From a virus, in the IMG/VR virus record IMGVR_UViG_3300028735_000013, positions 1-49,006 of that record: a DNA stretch of 49,006 nt; one strand, written 5' to 3'. Both the position numbers and the translations under genes were made by a program. The notes below the pieces were generated by a model. The model did not search any database and was not told where the DNA came from. It was given only the letters and a program-made list of their open reading frames with translations. How positions within the stretch are numbered: position 1 is the first letter of the stretch; every line of letters begins with the position of its first letter. Of the stretch, positions 22,870 to 30,800 are shown piece by piece.

Positions 22870-25800
22870 GCCGCCTTCTCCTTGTCGATCCCCTGGTTGT
22901 AGCGGTCCTGTCTAACGGCCGCGATCGTTGCCGCGAGGCCCGTGTCGTCGAGTACGCCAGGATCCTCCTCGAAAATACTCCCAAGGGCCTTCTTACGCTG
23001 AATGCGCTCCCACTTCTTATCTTCGTGTTCCGTGTCGGACACGATATCGTGGTACTCGATCTCCTTGTGGGCCTGCCCCATGCGGTCGATGCGGCCTTCA
23101 CGCTGTTGCTTCACCCACGATGTCTGGGGAAGATCGAAGTTTATGAGGTATGCAGCGTTTTGTAGGTTGAGCCCTGTCGCTCCTGCGTCCGAACATAGGA
23201 TAACGTCGTAGATTCGGTCCTTCGGGTTCGGAGGGTTGAAACCGACCTTAACCTTCTCTTTATCGGCGCCGTTCATGCTACCCTGGATGATCCCGACCCG
23301 GTATCCTTTCGAAGATAGAGCGGCCCGGAGGTTCTCCACGGTCTGGATGTTGTGGGCAAAGATGACGCCGGGTTTCCGGTCCCCCGCCTTACTCGCCGTC
23401 TTCTGGTTGTCCTCGCCGTAGACCTTTTTCTCGATTATATCGACCGCGCGGGTGATCTTGGCGTTTTTCTTCCAGTCGTACTGGTTGACGACGCGGTTTA
23501 GGGCCTCTTCTTTGATCGTCCCGGAAGACTCCTGGAGGCGGCGCGCAATCTCCTCATGCTTCGCCTCGGGCTGATTCTTAAACGAGCTCGGGGACAGGGC
23601 TTTCATAGCCTCCACGTCAACCGCCCCTGATCGCTGCGCCTTGCTCGCCCGTTGGAACATCTCCTCGACCTTGGCATACTCAGCCGCCTGATCCCCGGTC
23701 AGAGGAACGACCTCTTTCTTGGAAACCTTCTTGACCCCCGTCACGGTGGGGCTCGCATAGTTGTAGCGCGAGATGAGCCGTTGGAGGGACCGACGAGCAA
23801 AATCCGAATCGACACCATATCGCTTGATGAACTCGTTTCGGTCAGTAAAACGGTCAGGAGCTACTTTATGGAGCACATCGAAGGCCTCGGAGATATCGTT
23901 CTTGACTGGCGTGGCGGTCTGGTTCATGAAGTACGTGACGTTCTGGTTCAGTGCGTCGATGACGTTCGAGAGCGTCGTGTCCTCTTTCCCCTTCCGGTTC
24001 GTCGTGTAGTGGGCCTCGTCCACGGTGAGCATGTCAAAGGAGATCCCCTCCTTCTTGAGGGCCTCGCCGAGTAGGCGCCGGCGCTCCTCAGGCGATTGGT
24101 CGTTGAAATGGGCCTTCATCGCCTCCGGGTCCATGCCGTTGTGCTTGGCCATGAGGTGCACCATGTCATCCCGGAGGGACTGGTGCGTGAAGACCACCAT
24201 ATCGAGCTTTCCGTCCTTCATGGCCTGGATGCGGTCGTCTCGGGAGAGCGAGGGGTCCGACTTCACCCGGTACTTACCCGGTTCGCAAAAGACGTTCACC
24301 TCGTTGCCGAACTGAGAAAGAACTACCGAGGGGACCGCGAAGATTGCACGCTTCGCCTTACCCTTCGACTTCAGCTCCGTGAAGGCGCCGATCGAGATGA
24401 TCGTCTTCCCTTTTCCGGTTCCGAAGGTGAGGTTCATCCGCTTCGTCGCCTCGAACATCTTGATAGCTCGCTGGCGCTCGCCATTCGCCTGCATTGTGGA
24501 TACGGCGTATCGTTGCCCACGGAGCTGATTCCTCGAAAGTTCGGGAATGATTGAGGCGAGCTGGGTCTCCGCGCGCTTCCCGATCGAGAGAATCTCGGTC
24601 CCGTCGTCCTGCTTGAGGTCCTCTCCACCGAACATATCACCCTGAGCCGCCTCGGCGCGCTTCTTCTCCTCGATGTACTCCCCAAGCTTATCCTTCCACG
24701 ATCCCGAGGCGAAGCGCCCGTGGGAACGGTTCGCTAGCTCTCCACCAGCCTCTCCCATCTCGCGCTTGAAGCGTTCGATATAAGAGTCCCGAACATCTTT
24801 ATGGAGCATCCCGAGTACGTGATCCTGGGCGTTCCTGATCTTTTCGACCTTCGTGGCAAGCTTTTTCCCCGTCACCCGGCCATAGTTCTTGATGAAGCGC
24901 TCTGTGAAGTCCCCACGGATACGGTCGATGATGGCGGCCTGGGCCCGGTCGGTATCTCCGTGCATCCGGACATATTCCCCCCAGGGACTCTTCTCCTGAC
25001 GGATCTCTCCCGCATTGAATTCCTCCTCAGTATGCCCGGACATCCACTTAAGGTAGTGATCCTTCATCTGACTACGGTAAAGCTCTTCCAACTTTCCAGG
25101 GAGCTCTTCCTCGAGCTTCTTCACCTCGCGTTCCGCCGCAGCCGCGTCGGTGACCATGGACGGGTCACGTAAGTCGTCGATCTCATCGAAGAGCTCCCTG
25201 GCCCCGTCCACGTTCGCCCGATACGTCGCCCAGTTGCCGGGTACGACTCGAGCCAGAGGAGGGATGTCCTTCTCGCCGAACATGTCTTCCGTCGAATGGT
25301 GCTCGATGAGGTCCTGACGGATTACCGCAAAGGCCGCCTCCTCGCTTCCCCCGTTCTCCCCTTTGAGGAACTTCGCCCAGACCCCCTGCCGGGACGCCGC
25401 CTTGCCCTCCGCGATGTCCTGACCGGACGTGGCCTCAGCCATACTTCCCTTGTAGATGTTCCTCTCCCAGTATCGTCGGAGGTCTGTCTGATCCTGCGGA
25501 GTAAGGTCTTCCAGAAGCTTGAAGGCGAAGGCCCCTTCGGGCATCTCGCCGAGGGTCCGGTGAACGGCCTCCTCGGTCTTGTGGATCGCCTCCGCGTCAT
25601 CCCCGAGGCTCTGGTTATCCACGTCGCCAGCCGGAGCCTCGGCGTCGGGACCGGGGTCGACGAAACTCTCGGCGTCTCGACGAACGAGGCCCGCCGGTAG
25701 CCAGTTCTCCTCGTCACGCTCCCCGGCCTTGATGGCTTCGACCTCCTCCTCGATCCGGAGTTCCTCGGCATCGACCGGGTGGATTAGCTTGTCAGGGGTA

Positions 25801-27827
25801 TTTATAGTTACCACCTTGCTTCCGCCGACCGAATCAATGGCATAATCTTCTTTCGACAACCCGAGGGCGTGCATCCTGATGATCGCATCCTCATTCGAGA
25901 TATCCCCGAGGTTTACCTCCAGGCTTTTCGGGTCTTTCGATCCTTTGAGTTCCAGGACCATGGCTGCGGAGGCTTCGAGGCTTCCCAGGGCCTGGCCGAT
26001 TATGCGATTCGCCTCGTCGAGGTAGGAAAGTCGTGACTCGTTGAGCTCGGCCGCGGCCGCGAGGTCGGCGGGGTTGGCCGCGATCTCTTCCTTGATCGAT
26101 TCGGCTCGCGCGAGGAGGTCCTTCCCCCTCTCGATGGCCTCGGAGGCGATGGTCTCGTTGACAGCTTCGTGGTAGCGCTCCATGCCATCCGCGAAGTCCT
26201 TGTAGTCCTCCGGCGACATCAGCCGACGCGCCATCATTGCAAGAAGCTTAGAGCTTGCCCCGACTCCGAGAATGTCGACAGTATCCCGATCGAGTCCTTC
26301 CGTCTTCATAGCCGCCAAGGCTATGGAGTTGAAACCGGAGTAGTTGCCGTTGGCGACCCACTTCTCAGCGCCGCCGGGGTTCTTCGCGATCGCGTCGAGA
26401 AGGGAGGAGTGGACGGCCGCCTGGCGCTCCGTCTTGATTCTCTCGGCCTCGCTCTCGAGGTCAGCGTCCAGGAGCTCGTGGAAATCCAGCGTGACGCCCT
26501 TGCCGTAGGCGAGGTCCTCGACTGAATCGGCGGCTTCGTCGGGCGTCCCGTCGAGCTTGATTTGGGCCCCGCCGTCCCTCTTCTTGTCGAGCTCGGCGAG
26601 TTTTTTCTTCATCGCCAGGTAGCGCTTCAAGACCTCCGTCTTCTTGTCCACATCCTCTATCGGAGCCCGCGGCGTCTCTTCGATCTCATACATGTCGTTC
26701 TTGACATCATTTATTCGCCGGTTCGCCTCAATACCACGTGTAATCAAGGAAGCGAGGTTGGGATTATCTTTGGAGATCTCCGCCATACGCTTGGAAAACA
26801 TTTCGTTCTTTGCCCGCTTCAACGCCTCCTCATCAAGGCCTCCCTTCTTTTCGGCGCTATCCCGGTATCCCGCCACGAATCCCTTCCCGCGGCCTGAATT
26901 CTCCTTTCTCAGAACCTCCACAGCCCCAGTATTCCCGCCGAGGCCAGCTTCCACCTGTGCGCGGAGGTCCGCGTCGCCGATGAGCTCGCGCTGAATCTGT
27001 CTCACAGCATCCTTAGCCGAGGCCATGAAGTTCGACCGCTGGCTCTTGATGGCGCGCTCTTCGGCCTTTTTGTTAACCTCTAGCTCCTTCTCCAGCCGCT
27101 TCACAGCATCCTTGTCCCCATCTTCCTCGGCCTGCGTCATCTTTTCTAGGATAGCTTTCCGTGATTTTGCGAAGTCTTCCTCGATCGGAGACGGGTCCCA
27201 CCCCATAAGGTCAGCCATGTAGGAGGTGAACTCCTCTTCGGCCTCAGCTTGGGCCTTCTTCTCTTCCGACTCGGCCTGCTTTTGCAGTTCCTTAGCCGCC
27301 TTTTTCTGGGACTTATACTCCTTCCTCTCGTCAGCGCTCATTCGAGAGATTTCCTCTTGCTCTCGGAGCTTTTCCTCAAGCTTCTTCCGCTTCTTGTCTT
27401 CCTTCCGTTGCTCCATCGCCTGGGCATACTCATCTTTGCTCTTGATCTTGTTCAGCTTGAGACCGTTGAGCTTCCCGCCAGCCCCCGCAATTACGTGAGC
27501 CGTTCCCTTGCCGGTGTCCTGGATCATGACAGGGGTTCCATCCTCGGCACCATTGGGATGAACCGTGATCCACCGCGCACCCCGCGGGAGAGCACTCTTC
27601 GCCTTCGGGTAGGCACCCTGGCGCTCTCCTCCGGTCCCGGCACCGATGGACTCGGCCTTCTGAAGGCGGATATACTCCCGCGCCACGCGGAGGGACTTCT
27701 GCATGGCGAAATACTCTCGGATCGAGAGTTCGGTGTACCCATCGGGCTCTACGTCCATGACGCCGGACTTCCGAAGCTGTTCGAGACCCTCGGGACTATA
27801 TGCGTAGCTTTCAATTTTGTAGAACAT
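22866..27827 (-). CDS. Giant SF2/SNF2-like helicase protein with coiled-coil region
   Basis: 1653 residues. Residues about 130-300 are an extended Lys/Glu-rich coiled coil. Near residues 80-100 is a segment A-R-W-I-T-V-H-P-N-G seen in phage polyvalent proteins. The C-terminal 520 residues form an SF2 helicase: Walker A G-T-G-K-G-K-T near 1137, V-D-E-A-H near 1267, N-Q-T-A-T-P in motif III, and Q-R-E-G-R-I-D-R-M-G-Q in motif VI near 1577. This last motif is typical of SNF2-like proteins. A Q-G-D-M-F pentapeptide lies near 1060. Likely injected with DNA, to act on host or phage DNA or on restriction complexes as DarB does. The middle is not recognised. Confidence 0.8.
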   Translation of the reverse strand: MFYKIESYAYSPEGLEQLRKSGVMDVEPDGYTELSIREYFAMQKSLRVAREYIRLQKAESIGAGTGGERQGAYPKAKSALPRGARWITVHPNGAEDGTPVMIQDTGKGTAHVIAGAGGKLNGLKLNKIKSKDEYAQAMEQRKEDKKRKKLEEKLREQEEISRMSADERKEYKSQKKAAKELQKQAESEEKKAQAEAEEEFTSYMADLMGWDPSPIEEDFAKSRKAILEKMTQAEEDGDKDAVKRLEKELEVNKKAEERAIKSQRSNFMASAKDAVRQIQRELIGDADLRAQVEAGLGGNTGAVEVLRKENSGRGKGFVAGYRDSAEKKGGLDEEALKRAKNEMFSKRMAEISKDNPNLASLITRGIEANRRINDVKNDMYEIEETPRAPIEDVDKKTEVLKRYLAMKKKLAELDKKRDGGAQIKLDGTPDEAADSVEDLAYGKGVTLDFHELLDADLESEAERIKTERQAAVHSSLLDAIAKNPGGAEKWVANGNYSGFNSIALAAMKTEGLDRDTVDILGVGASSKLLAMMARRLMSPEDYKDFADGMERYHEAVNETIASEAIERGKDLLARAESIKEEIAANPADLAAAAELNESRLSYLDEANRIIGQALGSLEASAAMVLELKGSKDPKSLEVNLGDISNEDAIIRMHALGLSKEDYAIDSVGGSKVVTINTPDKLIHPVDAEELRIEEEVEAIKAGERDEENWLPAGLVRRDAESFVDPGPDAEAPAGDVDNQSLGDDAEAIHKTEEAVHRTLGEMPEGAFAFKLLEDLTPQDQTDLRRYWERNIYKGSMAEATSGQDIAEGKAASRQGVWAKFLKGENGGSEEAAFAVIRQDLIEHHSTEDMFGEKDIPPLARVVPGNWATYRANVDGARELFDEIDDLRDPSMVTDAAAAEREVKKLEEELPGKLEELYRSQMKDHYLKWMSGHTEEEFNAGEIRQEKSPWGEYVRMHGDTDRAQAAIIDRIRGDFTERFIKNYGRVTGKKLATKVEKIRNAQDHVLGMLHKDVRDSYIERFKREMGEAGGELANRSHGRFASGSWKDKLGEYIEEKKRAEAAQGDMFGGEDLKQDDGTEILSIGKRAETQLASIIPELSRNQLRGQRYAVSTMQANGERQRAIKMFEATKRMNLTFGTGKGKTIISIGAFTELKSKGKAKRAIFAVPSVVLSQFGNEVNVFCEPGKYRVKSDPSLSRDDRIQAMKDGKLDMVVFTHQSLRDDMVHLMAKHNGMDPEAMKAHFNDQSPEERRRLLGEALKKEGISFDMLTVDEAHYTTNRKGKEDTTLSNVIDALNQNVTYFMNQTATPVKNDISEAFDVLHKVAPDRFTDRNEFIKRYGVDSDFARRSLQRLISRYNYASPTVTGVKKVSKKEVVPLTGDQAAEYAKVEEMFQRASKAQRSGAVDVEAMKALSPSSFKNQPEAKHEEIARRLQESSGTIKEEALNRVVNQYDWKKNAKITRAVDIIEKKVYGEDNQKTASKAGDRKPGVIFAHNIQTVENLRAALSSKGYRVGIIQGSMNGADKEKVKVGFNPPNPKDRIYDVILCSDAGATGLNLQNAAYLINFDLPQTSWVKQQREGRIDRMGQAHKEIEYHDIVSDTEHEDKKWERIQRKKALGSIFEEDPGVLDDTGLAATIAAVRQDRYNQGIDKEKAA

Positions 27828-27831
27828 ATGT

Positions 27832-30800
27832 TCACCTCACGATCAGCTTTTTGCCGTGATTAGCCTTTTTGAAGGCCTCTTCCTTGAAATCCTCGATACT
27901 CGCCTCATCCATCCAACCGAAGAATCCTGGCCGGTCATACTGCTTCAAGTAGGCTTCTTTTGCCTCCTTGGGGCTGTCGAAGCCGAGCATGACCTTGTCC
28001 TCATCGTACTTTCCTGTAACCGGGTCGTTCTGGTGGACAACAAAGACCTTTTCCGACTCGGGATTTGGGCCGATGTAGCAATTATGAGTAAAAAACCCGT
28101 TGGCAATATATGTTCCGGCGTCTGTCTGAATAGCAATGTGCTCACCTGTATATTCTTCAATTTTAGCAACCACTGACTTTTCAAATTTGAGGGATTGACC
28201 AAGGAAGTTCCTCTTCTTGAAGATGGCTGGCTTCACTATTTGGGTGAACTGAAGACCCGCGTTATCGGAATTCCATTCAGAATCAAGGAACAAGGTGTTG
28301 CCTCGAACCTTCCCTTTCATACCAATCTTCAATAGGGCAACCATGCAGTCGTTGAATGTATTTTCCTTGTCCTTGGCCTGGCATATCTGAACTTCTTTTC
28401 TTAGGTTCAAACACCCGTCAGTATCGTATAATCCAGCAAGAAACCCGCGACACCAGTCATAATCATCCAAGCGTTTCAAGGTAATAAAATCCCTAGTGAA
28501 ACCTACCTTGTTCACCCCGCGTATCGAAAGTTTTGCTATTTTCATAGTCGAAAGCACAATTCTTCCGCTTGCATCGATAGGTGCAATTGTTTGATTAGGA
28601 TGGCGGACTAACACATCCGAGGTCTTGAGCCCAAGTGCATCCCAGTATTCTTTGACCCTGATTAGCATTTCGATACTTTCAACACCCTTGGCAATGTCGC
28701 AGTATACTTGCCTCCCTGAGTCAAAATTTGATGATCCATCACCTTTGTACGCTCCGTAAAGGTATCCTGCCATATACTCTGGCGACTCACCCCGGTTGAT
28801 CGGCCTGTACAGCGAAATAAGTCGATCACCGATGCGAAGATCATCGGCGCGCTTCCACTCCTTATCCCGCTTGTTGATAAAAACATAGTGAAGATGGCCC
28901 TTCGTCGTTTCAATTATTCGACCGTCGTCAAGGATTATCCTGAGCATAGGCGAAGAAGATCGAGCGATGTTTACGACTTTCACTCCCTGATGCTTCCTAT
29001 GCCCGATAAGGCTCTTGTTTGGTTTTTCCTCTGAACCTATCAGCACGTCGCCAATCGCAATATCCCCGGCCCTCTTTTCCAAATAATCTAGCGTAAGGAT
29101 TTTAGTATCGGGCGATACGCAATCCAAGTGTTCTTTGTCCTTCCCGACAGTCCCTCGGATATACCCATAATCAAAATTCATCTTCGTTTTCCACTCGTGA
29201 CCGTCCTTGTCAACACCACGCCGCACGCTGCCCTTCCGGTTCTCGATGCTAATATCCATGCCATGGAGCTTCTCCCTGCCCTGGAGCTTATACCCGCTCC
29301 ATGTTGCGGACTTCTCCAGGCCGAGAGCTTTGAGGAACTCATTGTCCTCAATAAAGAACCGCTCGACGAGAGGGAGGACCTTCGCCTCGTAGACTTCCTG
29401 CTTAGGATGGTTCCCTTTCTTGTTCCAGGTCTCTTGGTATTCAGCCTGGGCCCCGCGCTTTGTGGCGAAAAACTGCTCGAGCGCGCGGGCGAAGCATTCG
29501 CAGGTCCGGTTCTGGTAGTCCGATTTTTGATCCTTCGCCATGCTCGAACGGAAGGTACGCGCTATCTGTCCGGGGAGCGATGACCAGTCGTCCGAGGCGT
29601 AGAAATGGCGCCCTCCCCGCGTGCCGAGGTAGTTGTCCATGAAGTGCGCCCACTCGTGCGCGAGCGTGAACCCAAAGCCCGTCTCCCCGTTCTGCATGGT
29701 GACGCCGATCGCGTGGTGTGCAGGAGAATAGACACCGACCGCGTTTCTGGCGTGCATGAGCACCTTCCCGGAATGGCTGATTTTAAGACCGAATCCTTTG
29801 GCCATGGAGGAGCGATCCCCGTAGACGCCATATACAGCGTCCAGGGCGGTCTTAATGTCCTGAATCTCCTTCGTATTTATCTCGTCGCCATTCTGGCGTT
29901 TCACGAGTACACCATAGTCATCCAAAAGGTTCTTGCGAGCACCCTTGTCCCCGTAGGATGTCTCCTGCCCCTTGGTGTAGGAGGAATAGTTCTCTTCAAT
30001 CTGTATTTTCATGTCGGAGAGCTTCTGCTTCATGTCGACGACGGCCTCGCGGATAGGTTTCCATCTTTCCGCCCCCTGCATGTCGAGAATGGCAGAGGCC
30101 ATGGAGAGCGTCGAGCTCATGGCCTTATTCTCCCCGAGCATCCTTACAGTGGTTTTCTTGGGCCTCATGCCGGAATAGAGCTTTGCCTGCTTTTCGTCAT
30201 ATCCCTTCGCGTGGGCCTTTGCTCGCTTCAGGTAGTAGTCCTGCATCGCGGCTAGGACATCGACCCCGACTCGGGCGTATAGCACCCCCAAAGGTCCCTT
30301 CCCCTCGCCCAGTCGAACCATATAGTCACTATCGCCGAGTTTCACGGCCTCAATGCGGTTACCTACACTGCCGAAGTACCTGTCGTCGATACGAGGTATC
30401 CAACCAGGAGAAGGCTTCTCCAGAATGTCCTTCTCGGGTACGAGGCTGATCTTGACCGGGATCACGTCCCGGTAATCGAGGTACTCCACCGTGTCTCCCT
30501 TCACGCGCCGCGGCTCGAAGGTGTAGGGCTCTGTGGGCTTCTCTTCCAGCTTTGCGCCGAAGAGCTGGGCCTCAGTCGCGGCCCGCGTCTCGGGCGAGGC
30601 CTTGGCCATAAGGGCGGCCACCTTGTCAGGCTCCCTCTCGGGGATGATCTCCTTGATGTCCTCGGGCTTCACGGCGAGCGTTTCCTTGTCCGTAAGGATA
30701 TAGAACACCCCGTCGGTGAAGTGGCTGATCTTCCCGATGGCATTCTTCCCGTTCTTCCCCTTGAACGACACCTTGGCGCCGTTCTTGAGCTGGGCGAGGA

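Noticed and set aside
22586-23101. N-terminal extension of the 74-residue gene to give 246 residues
   Set aside because: The extra part is Arg/Ser/Thr-rich and lies over the end of the helicase gene and the 95-residue gene. A strong ribosome site sits directly before the short start.
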